Shown: one piece after another, positions 9,050 to 17,193 of the stretch
Layout of the letters: every line of letters begins with the position of its first letter
How positions within the stretch are numbered: position 1 is the first letter of the stretch
From: Desulfobacterales bacterium
Lineage (GTDB): Bacteria > Desulfobacterota > Desulfobacteria > Desulfobacterales > JAQWFD01
Direction of reading: 5' to 3'
Assembly: GCA_028704555.1 (NCBI GenBank)
Contig: JAQWFD010000009.1
Span: forward strand, 45,500-93,674
DNA: 48,175 bases
Made by a program: the position numbers and the translations under genes
The notes under the pieces: generated by a model
The model's input: the letters and a program-made list of their open reading frames with translations, nothing else
Database searches by the model: none
What the model was told of the DNA's origin: nothing

Positions 9050-9631
9050 ATGTTCAGAGTAGACGAAGACGAAATTGACAAATTAGAAATTGAACTGGGA
9101 ATTCCTAAAGGATTCTTTAATTCACTCCTGGAAGATAACGACTGGGCTTTCGTTGTTAAGTTGCACGCCTTTTTGGAGAGCGCAGTCACTTTTCTTCTGG
9201 CTGAAGCAGTTGACCCTAAATTAAAAAGGGTTTTGGGCCAATTAGAAATAAGCAACAAGAAGACGGGGAAGTTAGCATTTTTATCGGCTCTTGAGATTCT
9301 GGAATCGCGTAGTTATCGGTTTATTTCAAAACTTTCGGAGCTTCGAAATGAACTGGTTCATAACGTGAAAAACATTTCTTTCAGTCTGCCAGAGTACGTC
9401 AACAATATGGACAATCAGCAATTAAAGAGCTTTATGATAAATTATTGCCCTTTTGGGGACGAGGGATTTGAAAAAAAAGATAAGTGGGTCAACTTTGCGA
9501 AAACGGAGCCAAGAAAGTACATATTTAACGGTGCCACATACTTATTCACAAGGATCTATAATATAAGGCAAATTTCATTCAATGAAAAAGAGACCGCTCG
9601 CCTCATAAAGGAGCTTCCTAACGAGGCTTGA
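9050..9631 (+). CDS. Hypothetical protein with HEPN/MltR-like R-x4-H motif
   Basis: A 193-residue mostly helical, soluble protein from ATG at 9050; the frame is open back to 9002, but no better start is seen. The middle region (WAFVVKLHAFLESAVTFLL, then SKLSELRNELVHNV) ends in Arg99-x4-His104. This motif is found in HEPN-domain proteins and in MltR-like regulators, which share a helical bundle. HEPN proteins are often RNases in toxin-antitoxin or abortive-infection systems, but one motif does not establish that here. It lies 159 bases after the broken DUF4238 gene in the same AT-rich islet. No antitoxin-like partner is visible. Product and role remain unknown; the motif assignment is tentative. 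Confidence 0.6.
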   Translation: MFRVDEDEIDKLEIELGIPKGFFNSLLEDNDWAFVVKLHAFLESAVTFLLAEAVDPKLKRVLGQLEISNKKTGKLAFLSALEILESRSYRFISKLSELRNELVHNVKNISFSLPEYVNNMDNQQLKSFMINYCPFGDEGFEKKDKWVNFAKTEPRKYIFNGATYLFTRIYNIRQISFNEKETARLIKELPNEA

Positions 9632-9725
9632 TTGTCACTGGTGTCACATCGGGAATAGTGAAATAGCATTATACGAGAATATTATTTCGTTATTTACAGC
9701 CATTGCGGGCTTATCAGGGAGATAT

Positions 9726-10196
9726 ATGATGGAAAGTATGACAGGCGATGACGAATTGTTTGCGGTCATCAATGAAATATTCAACGAAAAGATCCCGTTC
9801 AATAAAGTGCTTGGCCTTAACGTTGATTCGATCAGTTACGGCGGCGTCAAAATTTCATTTGAAATGCGGGACGAACTGATCGGAAATTACATGCGCGGAA
9901 CATTGCATGGCGGGGTCATTTCATCGGTCATCGATGTGACCGGCGGGCTGGCAACGCTTATGGGCCTCCATGAGAAAATGGCTGGAGAGACGCTGGAAAA
10001 AAAACTGGCAAGATTCGGCAGGATAGCCACCATTGATCTGCGTGTGGATTATCTGAGGCCGGGTTTCGGCAAGCGGTTTGTTTGCCGGGGCTGTACGCTG
10101 AGAACGGGGAACAAGGTTGCCGTGACAAGGATTGAACTCCATAACGATCAGGATGATCTCATTGCCGTCGGCACCGGCTCCTATGGGGTTTCCTGA
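9726..10196 (+). CDS. Hotdog-fold thioesterase (PaaI/YigI-like)
   Basis: About 155 residues, a single hotdog domain of the PaaI/DUF4442 acyl-CoA thioesterase group. The motif GTLHGGVISSVIDVTGG matches the HGG..D catalytic helix region of the family, and IDLRVDYLRPG is the conserved following strand. The likely reaction is hydrolysis of a CoA thioester in the cytosol; the substrate is not evident. Two adjacent ATG codons occur at 9726 and 9729. AGGGAG at 9716-9721 is better spaced for 9729, giving one residue less. The gene lies immediately after the AT-rich islet and has more typical base composition, so it is probably ancestral here. The next gene begins 34 bases downstream and may be co-transcribed. 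Confidence 0.85.
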   Translation: MMESMTGDDELFAVINEIFNEKIPFNKVLGLNVDSISYGGVKISFEMRDELIGNYMRGTLHGGVISSVIDVTGGLATLMGLHEKMAGETLEKKLARFGRIATIDLRVDYLRPGFGKRFVCRGCTLRTGNKVAVTRIELHNDQDDLIAVGTGSYGVS

Positions 10197-10230
10197 ACGA
10201 CAACGCACACACTATCCGGACAGTATCCAT

Positions 10231-10893
10231 ATGACTGAAAGCAGAAAATTTCAAATCGGAGATTCCGTCAGGGTTAAGACGGGTACAAAAGACCCTGACT
10301 TTGGGATAGATATCAGCGGCTGGCAGGGCAGGATTTCAGAAACAGATGATGACCTTATCTGCATAATCTGGGACAGCATCACCTGTTCATCATTTCCGGA
10401 GAAACACATTTTTCAATGCGAAGAAGATGACCTGGATTGGCAGAGAATATATCTGGAAGCAAATGAGGTTGAACCTGCTGGCCCTCGGGATACAGCAAAA
10501 AATGTAATTGAAAAAAGCGAAGAAATCCAATCCATACATCGCTGGGACGATTTAGGGGCGTCCGGGAAAAGAATCCAAAAAATTCTGAAAAACGTTGATC
10601 CGGCTGATGACCTGGAAGCTTTAAATGTCTGGGAAACGTATCTGACCGATTCGTTATCTTTTCCATTTGAGGCTGAAATATCAGAATGCCTGGACGACGG
10701 TCCATTACAGCAGGGGGACAAAATAAGAATCCACGGCATTATGGGAAGTGACGATTGGTACGGTATTATTATCAAACTCAGACTCGGTAGAAAAGTATAT
10801 CATACGCCCCTGTGTGAGATTGAAGTTTTGGATAAAAAATCAAATAATTATACCCTTGTAGATGATTACATAAACTGGTTTGGCGGTAGATGA
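10231..10893 (+). CDS. Conserved hypothetical protein, duplicated SH3-like (KOW-type) segments
   Basis: A 220-residue acidic soluble protein. The N-terminal segment (FQIGDSVRVKTGTKDPDFG, then ISGWQGRI) and the C-terminal segment (QQGDKIRIHGIMGSDDWYG, then RKVYHTPLCEIEVLD) each read like a small beta-barrel, with a GD.[VI]R[VI] start and a turn rich in Asp. I recall similar proteins being annotated as calcium-binding proteins, but that name is not supported by an EF-hand here. An ORF extension to 10132 runs through the thioesterase gene and is rejected; ATG at 10231 is the first sensible start, with only a weak ribosome-binding site. The role is unknown. It may be co-transcribed with the thioesterase gene upstream. 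Confidence 0.7.
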   Translation: MTESRKFQIGDSVRVKTGTKDPDFGIDISGWQGRISETDDDLICIIWDSITCSSFPEKHIFQCEEDDLDWQRIYLEANEVEPAGPRDTAKNVIEKSEEIQSIHRWDDLGASGKRIQKILKNVDPADDLEALNVWETYLTDSLSFPFEAEISECLDDGPLQQGDKIRIHGIMGSDDWYGIIIKLRLGRKVYHTPLCEIEVLDKKSNNYTLVDDYINWFGGR

Positions 10894-10937
10894 ATCGGGT
10901 TTGGCCATAAAACTTCGGCCACGTTGTCGCAGCTCCC

Positions 10938-10963
10938 GGTCTGCAGGCCTGCCCAGGCAGACC
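10938..10963 (+). other. Small hairpin in the gap before the ClpX-like gene
   Basis: GGTCTGC at 10938-10944 pairs perfectly with GCAGACC at 10957-10963 across a 12-base loop. No T-run follows, so it is not a convincing intrinsic terminator. The rest of the gap (10894-11066) holds nothing recognisable. Confidence 0.35.
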
Positions 10964-11066
10964 ATTTACAGCCTTTTCGAAAGATGCAGCGCACTGGCCC
11001 GGGAATTGCTGCCGTTCATCGCGCTGACTTGCTTTTTAAACCAATAATGATTATGATCCAGCCATT

Positions 11067-12830
11067 ATGAAAAAATATAATGAAAAAATACCGGGCCCCG
11101 AGGAACTTGAAAAAGAAATCGGAAATTTTTTAACAAAAAAATTCGGCCAGGGGATAAAGGTTGTCACGCCGGCCGTTTTGCCTCACGCCATGTCCGATGA
11201 ACAGGAAGAGGCAAAAGCCGGCCACCGCAAATTCTCAATCAATTTTGATTTAAAACCCGAACAGCTGATCGCCTATCTCGATCAATATATCATTAAGCAG
11301 GACAGCGCCAAATCCATTCTCGCCACAAAAATCTGCACTCATTTCAACCGGATCAAACGGATTGAACGATCACGTGCGGAACTCAACGACATCGTCGGGC
11401 TCATCAAGAACAATATCTTAATGATCGGCCCTACCGGCGTCGGCAAAACCTATATGATCAAATTAATCGCCAGAAAAATCGGTGTTCCGTTCATCAAGGG
11501 AGATGCGACCAAGTTCAGCGAGACCGGTTATGTGGGGGGCGATGTGGAAGATCTGGTCCGCGATCTGGTCCGAGAGGCTGACGGAGATATCGAACTGGCT
11601 CAGTACGGCATTATTTATATCGATGAAATCGACAAAATTGCTTCAAGCCACAATGTGGTCGGTGCGGATGTATCCAGAACCGGTGTTCAGAGGGCGTTGT
11701 TAAAACCGCTGGAAGAAACCGAGGTCGATCTGAAGGTACCGCATGATCCGATCGCCATGATTCAGGAGATCGAACAATACCGGAAAACCGGCAAAAGTGA
11801 AAAACGTGCGGTCAACACCAAAAACATCCTGTTTATCGTCAGTGGCGCTTTCAGTGAGCTGGTTCAACTTATCCGAAAACGTATCATCGACAAAGGAATT
11901 GGCTTCGGTGCCAGAATTTCTACGGAAGAAGCGCAAAACCATATTCTGCAGCAAGTCAAATCTGAAGATCTGATTCAATACGGATTTGAATCCGAATTTG
12001 TCGGACGGCTGCCGGTTCGAGCCGTGTTTGACAAGTTGACCGAAGACGATTTGTACAGCATCCTGAGAAACCCCAACAACCCGATTTTGCTGGGGAAAAA
12101 GCTTGACTTTGACGCTTATGGAATCCGGATCAAATTTGAAGACGCCGCGCTGAGAACACTGGCCCGCCAGGCATACATGGAAAATACCGGCGCAAGAGGA
12201 CTGGTCAGTGCAGTTGAAAAGGCGTTGCTGTATTTTGAAAAAACCCTGCCGTCTATCGATATCCAGCATTTTCCCGTAACCAATGCCATCATTGATGACA
12301 CAAATAAAACGCTCCGGTCCTTAAACGAACCGGATACCCGCCATCGATGGGAACTCGAATTTGACCGGGTGTGCCGTGAAGAAAAAAAAATCGTCAGACA
12401 GTATATAGAATGCAACAAATCAAGACTGGGCGACAAACACAACCTGGCGTTAAATGAATCCCGCATCGACACCATTTCAGATTTTTATTGCAAAAAAATC
12501 CTGGATATCGACTATGCGGTCACAACCATAAAATCTTATTATGACCACATCAAGCAGATCGAATTACAGTTTTTCAAAAACCATGATATAAATATCGTTT
12601 TTGAAGAAGATGCTATTGATTTTATTATCGAACAACTGATAAATGACAAGGTCACCGTCGATAGCATTTATAATCGACTGACAGGTGACTTTCAGTACGG
12701 TCTGAAACTGATTGTTGAAAAAACAGGTAAAAATCGCTTCTTTATCAGTAGAGAAGCCTTGAAATCACCGGAGGCATATATCAATAATATAATCAGAGAT
12801 GAAATGCGTAAGGATCGCGAAAAACAATAA
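11067..12830 (+). CDS. ClpX-like AAA+ unfoldase with atypical N- and C-termini
   Basis: A 587-residue Clp/HSP100 ATPase whose core aligns by motif with ClpX: Walker A GPTGVGKT (121-128), pore loop GYVG (154-157), Walker B IIYIDEID (about 182-189), the IGF loop used by ClpX to dock on ClpP (GIGFG, 277-281), the stretch FVGRLPV and sensor 2 TGARGL (374-379). In true ClpX a four-cysteine zinc-binding domain precedes the core. Here the first 65 or so residues contain no cysteine. The core is followed by about 190 extra residues that ClpX lacks, rich in Lys, Glu and helix-forming sequence. No clpP gene is in the window, so this looks like a ClpX paralogue and not the housekeeping clpX. The retained IGF loop suggests it may still dock on ClpP with a different adaptor or substrate interface. 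It precedes ahbC by 87 bases; a functional link is not evident. Confidence 0.88.
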   Translation: MKKYNEKIPGPEELEKEIGNFLTKKFGQGIKVVTPAVLPHAMSDEQEEAKAGHRKFSINFDLKPEQLIAYLDQYIIKQDSAKSILATKICTHFNRIKRIERSRAELNDIVGLIKNNILMIGPTGVGKTYMIKLIARKIGVPFIKGDATKFSETGYVGGDVEDLVRDLVREADGDIELAQYGIIYIDEIDKIASSHNVVGADVSRTGVQRALLKPLEETEVDLKVPHDPIAMIQEIEQYRKTGKSEKRAVNTKNILFIVSGAFSELVQLIRKRIIDKGIGFGARISTEEAQNHILQQVKSEDLIQYGFESEFVGRLPVRAVFDKLTEDDLYSILRNPNNPILLGKKLDFDAYGIRIKFEDAALRTLARQAYMENTGARGLVSAVEKALLYFEKTLPSIDIQHFPVTNAIIDDTNKTLRSLNEPDTRHRWELEFDRVCREEKKIVRQYIECNKSRLGDKHNLALNESRIDTISDFYCKKILDIDYAVTTIKSYYDHIKQIELQFFKNHDINIVFEEDAIDFIIEQLINDKVTVDSIYNRLTGDFQYGLKLIVEKTGKNRFFISREALKSPEAYINNIIRDEMRKDREKQ

Positions 12831-12917
12831 GTCCGCAACGATCGCGCCGAATTGTGTAATTTATTCTTTTTCGCGAGCCCGAGTCTCACCACTAAATTAA
12901 AGGGGCTATGGTAAACC

Positions 12918-14099
12918 ATGATTGGAATTTCAAAACTTTACTGCGGAACGGTAGAACCATCCGATGCGCTGCGATACGGACGCAACTCCTCGGAGCTACC
13001 CTCCCACCTGCTCCAGTTCTCCAAAGACAAACGGCCGGTAGTGGTCTGGAACATAACAAAACAGTGCAATTTAAAATGTGTCCACTGTTACGCCCAAGCC
13101 AAAAACCTGCCGGCAGTCGGTGAACTGACAACCGAGGAAGGCAAAGCGCTTCTGGATGATCTTTCTCAATTCGGTGTTCCCGTGGTCCTGTTCTCCGGTG
13201 GCGAACCCCTGGTGCGAGAGGACCTTCCCGAGCTGGCCGGCTATGCCGTCAAAAAAGGCATGAGAGCGGTGATCTCAACAAACGGCACATTGATCACGCC
13301 TGAAATGGCCAGAATTTTAAAAGATATCGGACTGTCATACGTTGGCATCAGCCTTGATGGCATGGAAGAAATTCACGACCGGTTCAGAGGCGTCAAAGGC
13401 TCCTTTCAAAAAGCCCTGGAAGGAATTGAAAACTGTAAAGCCGCCGGGATCAAGGTCGGTCTCCGGTTTACCATCAATAAAGCCAATGCAAAAGAAATCC
13501 CCGCGATCTTTGATCTGCTCGACAACCTGGATATCCCGCGGGCCTGCTTTTACCACCTTGTCTATGCGGGACGAGGATCCAAACTGGTAAAAGACGATTT
13601 AACCCATGAAGCGTCACGACGGGTTGTCGATCAGATCATGGACTTGACGCGTCAGCTGTACGATCAGGGAAAGGAAAAAGAAATTCTGACCGTAGACAAT
13701 CACGCAGACGGCCCCTACCTCTATCTCAGGATGTTGAAAGAGGATCCTGAACGGGCCGCGGAAGTGCTGGAACTGCTGCAAATGAATGAAGGAAATAATT
13801 CCGGCAGGGGTTTTGGATGTATCAGCTGGGATGGCGAAGTGTATGCGGATCAGTTCTGGCGTCATTACAGCTTTGGCAATGTCAGGAAACGTGGTTTCTC
13901 GGAAATCTGGTCCGACCTTTCCGAACCGTTAATGGGCAAACTCAAGGAAAAGAAAAAACACGTCACGGGACGATGTGCCACCTGCCGCTGGCTGGACATC
14001 TGCGGCGGCAATTTCAGGGTTCGCGCCGAAGCGGTTACCGGCGATGTCTGGGCACCGGACCCGGCCTGTTATTTAACCGATGAGGAAATTGCCCGATAA
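12918..14099 (+). CDS. ahbC: AhbC-type radical SAM enzyme (12,18-didecarboxysiroheme deacetylase)
   Basis: A 393-residue radical SAM protein acting in the alternative, siroheme-dependent haem pathway, where AhbC removes the acetate side chains of 12,18-didecarboxysiroheme to give Fe-coproporphyrin III. The start MIGISKLYCGTVEPSD is the hallmark N-terminus of this family. The radical SAM cluster is CNLKCVHC (Cys50, Cys54, Cys57), followed by SGGEP and a C-terminal SPASM-like cysteine region (GRCATCRWLDICGG and PACY). Start 12918 is fixed by this conserved N-terminus despite a weak ribosome-binding site. hemB and ahbD follow on the same strand, which strongly supports the pathway assignment. 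The family call rests on remembered family features and context. Confidence 0.9.
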   Translation: MIGISKLYCGTVEPSDALRYGRNSSELPSHLLQFSKDKRPVVVWNITKQCNLKCVHCYAQAKNLPAVGELTTEEGKALLDDLSQFGVPVVLFSGGEPLVREDLPELAGYAVKKGMRAVISTNGTLITPEMARILKDIGLSYVGISLDGMEEIHDRFRGVKGSFQKALEGIENCKAAGIKVGLRFTINKANAKEIPAIFDLLDNLDIPRACFYHLVYAGRGSKLVKDDLTHEASRRVVDQIMDLTRQLYDQGKEKEILTVDNHADGPYLYLRMLKEDPERAAEVLELLQMNEGNNSGRGFGCISWDGEVYADQFWRHYSFGNVRKRGFSEIWSDLSEPLMGKLKEKKKHVTGRCATCRWLDICGGNFRVRAEAVTGDVWAPDPACYLTDEEIAR

Positions 14100-14306
14100 C
14101 GCTGTGGCATCTGTTTTACGCTGATTGAAATATTAACATCTATCCGGTGCCCGAACGCAGATCCGGTAATGCTCCAGATTCATGATGGACGAAAATATTT
14201 TTCGCAGTGCTACCGAACCCTGTGCTGAGGAGAAAAATCCGAGTCTCCGCAGGAATCGAAACGGTTGACGGTTCTCGTTCAGGCACTGTTCAAGAAAGGA
14301 CATATG

Positions 14307-15284
14307 ATGCTGTTTCCAGATTACAGGCCCAGGCGATTGCGCCAGAATGAAGCATTCCGGAGAATGATTCGGGAAACCATTCTAACGACAAGCGATCTGA
14401 TATTGCCTCTGTTTGCCATTGGCGGCAAAAACATACAAAACCCTATCCAGTCAATGCCGGGCCATTATCAGCTGTCCATTGACAACCTGATAAAAACGGC
14501 CAGAGAGGCTTATGAGCTGGGCATCCCGGCCATAATGATCTTCGGAATTCCCGATAAAAAAGATGCGCTGGGAACCAGCGCGTATGCGAAAACCGGAATT
14601 GTACAGAAAGCCGTTAGTGCCGTAAAACAAAGCCTTCCGGAGCTGGTTGTCATCACGGACGTCTGCCTGTGCCAGTATACCGACCATGGCCATTGCGGTA
14701 TTGTGGAAGGAAATATAATCGACAACGACTCCACACTTGATCTTCTGGCACGCACTGCCGTATCCCACGCAAAAGCCGGAGCCGATATGGTTGCCCCTTC
14801 GGATATGATGGACGGCCGGGTAACGGAAATCCGCAATGCCCTGGATGAAAATAATTTGAGCAATGTTCCGATCATGTCCTATGCCGCCAAGTACTGCTCT
14901 GCTTACTACGGACCGTTTCGTCAGGCCGCCGATTCAGCACCGCAGTTCGGGGATCGCCGAACCTATCAGATGGACCCGGCCAACGCGCAGGAAGCCATCC
15001 GTGAGGTAACCATGGATATCGAGGAAGGCGCCGATATTATCATGGTCAAACCCGCCCTTGCCTACCTGGACATCATTTGCCGGGTACGGGATGAAATTGA
15101 CCTTCCGGTTGCGGCCTACAATGTCAGCGGAGAATATTCCATGATCAAAGCCGCTGAAAAAATGGGCTGGATTGACGGCAAGGCCGTCATGATGGAAACA
15201 CTGACAGCGATCAAACGAGCCGGAGCAGATATGATACTGACATATTTTGCCATTGAAGCCGCCCGGGAGCTGAAGAATCGTTAG
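14307..15284 (+). CDS. hemB: Delta-aminolevulinic acid dehydratase (porphobilinogen synthase)
   Basis: A 325-residue cytosolic enzyme condensing two 5-aminolevulinate molecules to porphobilinogen, the first common step to siroheme, cobalamin and haem. The three-cysteine zinc site is present in [14 protein letters not shown], so it is of the zinc-dependent type. The active-site lysines are in [16 protein letters not shown] and [15 protein letters not shown] codons at 14304 and 14307 are adjacent; AAAGGA at 14295-14300 is better spaced for 14307, and the open frame upstream to 14265 is not family-like. It sits between ahbC and ahbD, linking early and late tetrapyrrole steps in one cluster. The 207-base leader after ahbC shows no recognisable riboswitch. 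Confidence 0.96.
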   Translation: MLFPDYRPRRLRQNEAFRRMIRETILTTSDLILPLFAIGGKNIQNPIQSMPGHYQLSIDNLIKTAREAYELGIPAIMIFGIPDKKDALGTSAYAKTGIVQKAVSAVKQSLPELVVITDVCLCQYTDHGHCGIVEGNIIDNDSTLDLLARTAVSHAKAGADMVAPSDMMDGRVTEIRNALDENNLSNVPIMSYAAKYCSAYYGPFRQAADSAPQFGDRRTYQMDPANAQEAIREVTMDIEEGADIIMVKPALAYLDIICRVRDEIDLPVAAYNVSGEYSMIKAAEKMGWIDGKAVMMETLTAIKRAGADMILTYFAIEAARELKNR

Positions 15285-15319
15285 CCGCCTGTCAAACAAC
15301 TCAAGGAAACCCATATATA

Positions 15320-16411
15320 ATGAAACAGCATCATCAATCAGATTCAAACCGCCCCCCCCACCCGCATCATGAAGCAGCGCTTCGCCTGGTCGCCTGGGAA
15401 ATCACCAGAAACTGCAATCTGTCATGCGTCCACTGCCGGGCAGCCGCAACCATGGGACCCTATCTCGGTGAATTGGACACAAAAGCGGCGTTGCGCCTGC
15501 TGGATCAAATTGCCGACGTGGGCGATGCAATCATCATTCTAACCGGTGGAGAACCGTTGCTTCGGTCTGACATTTTTGAAGTCGCCGCCTACGGCACTCA
15601 AAAAGGCCTCAAAATGGTTATGGCGCCTAACGGAACGCTCATGACAAAAGAATCTGCCGCCAGGATGGTTGACAGCGGCATCAAACGCATCAGTATCAGT
15701 CTGGACGGTGCCTCAAAAGATACTCACGATAAATTCAGGGGGGTGGATGGTGCATTTGATGCCGCACTGAGAGGGATAAAATTTGCAAAAGCGGCCGGGA
15801 TCGAATTTCAGATCAACACCACCATCACGAAGGCCAATCTTGAACAGATCCCCAAAATCCAGGCCCTTGCCGAAAAACTCGGCGCAGTTGCGCACCATAT
15901 TTTTCTGCTGGTTCCCACGGGCCGCGGCAAATACATTGTCGATCAGGAAATCACCGCCGATGAATATGAACGCACCCTGAACTGGTTTTATGACCAAAGA
16001 GAAAAAACAACCCTTCAGCTGAAAGCCACCTGTGCACCGCATTATTATCGGATTCTCAGGCAGCGGGCCAAACTGGAGGGCAAATCCGTCACCGTTCAAA
16101 CCCACGGGATGGATGCGGTCACCCGGGGATGTCTGGGAGGCACCAGTTTCTGCTTTATTTCTCATACGGGCATTGTTCAGCCATGCGGATTTCTGGATCT
16201 GAACTGCGGAGATGTCACCCAGACCCCATTTCAGGACATCTGGCATCATTCCGAACCGTTTTTATTGCTCCGGGATTTTGATCAATTAAAGGGAAAATGC
16301 GGTCGCTGTGAATACAAAAAGGTATGCGGGGGATGCAGAGCCCGTGCCTTCGAGGCCACCGGTGATTTTATGGCCGAAGAGCCTCTGTGCAGTTATCAAC
16401 CCGTTTCATAG
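15320..16411 (+). CDS. ahbD: AhbD-type radical SAM haem synthase (Fe-coproporphyrin decarboxylase)
   Basis: A 363-residue radical SAM enzyme that oxidatively decarboxylates two propionates of Fe-coproporphyrin III to vinyl groups, giving haem b in the anaerobic Ahb pathway. The cluster motif CNLSCVHC supplies Cys32, Cys36 and Cys39; TGGEP follows; the C-terminus has the auxiliary cluster cysteines typical of SPASM/twitch proteins (CLGG, QPCG, KCGRCEYKKVCGGC). The start at 15320 has AAGGAAA about ten bases upstream. The first 20 residues are His/Pro-rich and probably disordered. It starts 35 bases after hemB. Similar radical SAM proteins exist (for example PqqE-like), but proximity to ahbC and hemB makes AhbD the best call. 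Confidence 0.9.
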   Translation: MKQHHQSDSNRPPHPHHEAALRLVAWEITRNCNLSCVHCRAAATMGPYLGELDTKAALRLLDQIADVGDAIIILTGGEPLLRSDIFEVAAYGTQKGLKMVMAPNGTLMTKESAARMVDSGIKRISISLDGASKDTHDKFRGVDGAFDAALRGIKFAKAAGIEFQINTTITKANLEQIPKIQALAEKLGAVAHHIFLLVPTGRGKYIVDQEITADEYERTLNWFYDQREKTTLQLKATCAPHYYRILRQRAKLEGKSVTVQTHGMDAVTRGCLGGTSFCFISHTGIVQPCGFLDLNCGDVTQTPFQDIWHHSEPFLLLRDFDQLKGKCGRCEYKKVCGGCRARAFEATGDFMAEEPLCSYQPVS

Positions 16412-16483
16412 CCACTGACTCCGGGCAGGATTCTGAGACCAGCCGGCAGATTGATCTCCTTTATACACAGAAAGGATGGATAC

Positions 16484-17089
16484 ATGAAAATCAGATCCCT
16501 GATGATATCCGACCCCATTACGGTTACCGAAAAAGCCACCATCACCGATGCCATGGAAGTGATGAAAAACCATTCGATCCGTCATCTGCCGGTCGTTGGA
16601 GAAGGCAATGTTCTTATCGGTTTTTTAACCCTGTCTGACCTGAAACAGGGGTTGATTCCATCTCTTCTGGGGGAAGTATCCCTCGCTGATTTGATGATTA
16701 AAAATCCGATTGAGGTGGGTCCGGACGATGATATTGAACTGGCCGCTCAGCTGCTGTACAAATTTAAAATTGGTGGAATGCCGGTTGTTGAAAACCGGAA
16801 ACTGGTCGGGATCATCACCGAATCGGACATATTGATGACGTTCATAGAAATGATGGGGATTCTAACGTCAAGTTCCCGAATTGATGTGGTAATCAATGAC
16901 GAACCCGGCGCGCTGGAAAAAGCACTGCAAATTATCCACGGGAGCGGAGGGGAAATTATCAGCATCGGTCAAATCAGCCGGGAAACCGGGAAAAAAATCT
17001 TCTTTTTCCGCCTGGCTCCCTGCAAAACCCATCAGATTGTTCAGACCCTCGAACAGCAGGGATTTGAAATCGTCGACACAATGGGCTGA
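16484..17089 (+). CDS. AcuB-like CBS-pair and ACT-domain protein
   Basis: A 201-residue cytosolic regulatory protein. Two CBS domains (about 5-60 and 70-125; SIRHLPVV and IGGMPVVENRKLVGIIT are visible) probably bind an adenine nucleotide. An ACT-like domain (about 135-201; VVINDEPGALEKALQIIHG) probably senses a small ligand. This architecture is that of AcuB-type proteins, whose regulatory role is poorly known. The start at 16484 is chosen for AAAGGA at 16471-16476; an ORF beginning at 16451 lacks a site. It follows ahbD by 72 bases, so it may share the haem-gene transcript, which ends at the hairpin at 17128. Confidence 0.85.
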   Translation: MKIRSLMISDPITVTEKATITDAMEVMKNHSIRHLPVVGEGNVLIGFLTLSDLKQGLIPSLLGEVSLADLMIKNPIEVGPDDDIELAAQLLYKFKIGGMPVVENRKLVGIITESDILMTFIEMMGILTSSSRIDVVINDEPGALEKALQIIHGSGGEIISIGQISRETGKKIFFFRLAPCKTHQIVQTLEQQGFEIVDTMG

Positions 17090-17127
17090 CGTCACCGGTT
17101 CGAATCCGCATAGCAACCGGCCGCCGC

Positions 17128-17150
17128 AAGCCCCCTCAAGCAGGGGGCTT
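17128..17150. terminator. Bidirectional intrinsic terminator between acuB-like gene and pfp
   Basis: AAGCCCCCT (17128-17136) pairs perfectly with AGGGGGCTT (17142-17150) across the loop CAAGC. The stem is GC-rich, with a short T-run on the plus strand and A-rich flanks. It lies between two convergent genes, so it can serve both strands. Confidence 0.8.
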
Positions 17151-17193
17151 TCACATCCGCAGGAAAAGGTCTAATCAAGGCTGAGACCTGATG

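Noticed and set aside
14100..14306. Possible cobalamin or other riboswitch in the hemB leader
   Set aside because: No B12-box or other conserved riboswitch core could be recognised.
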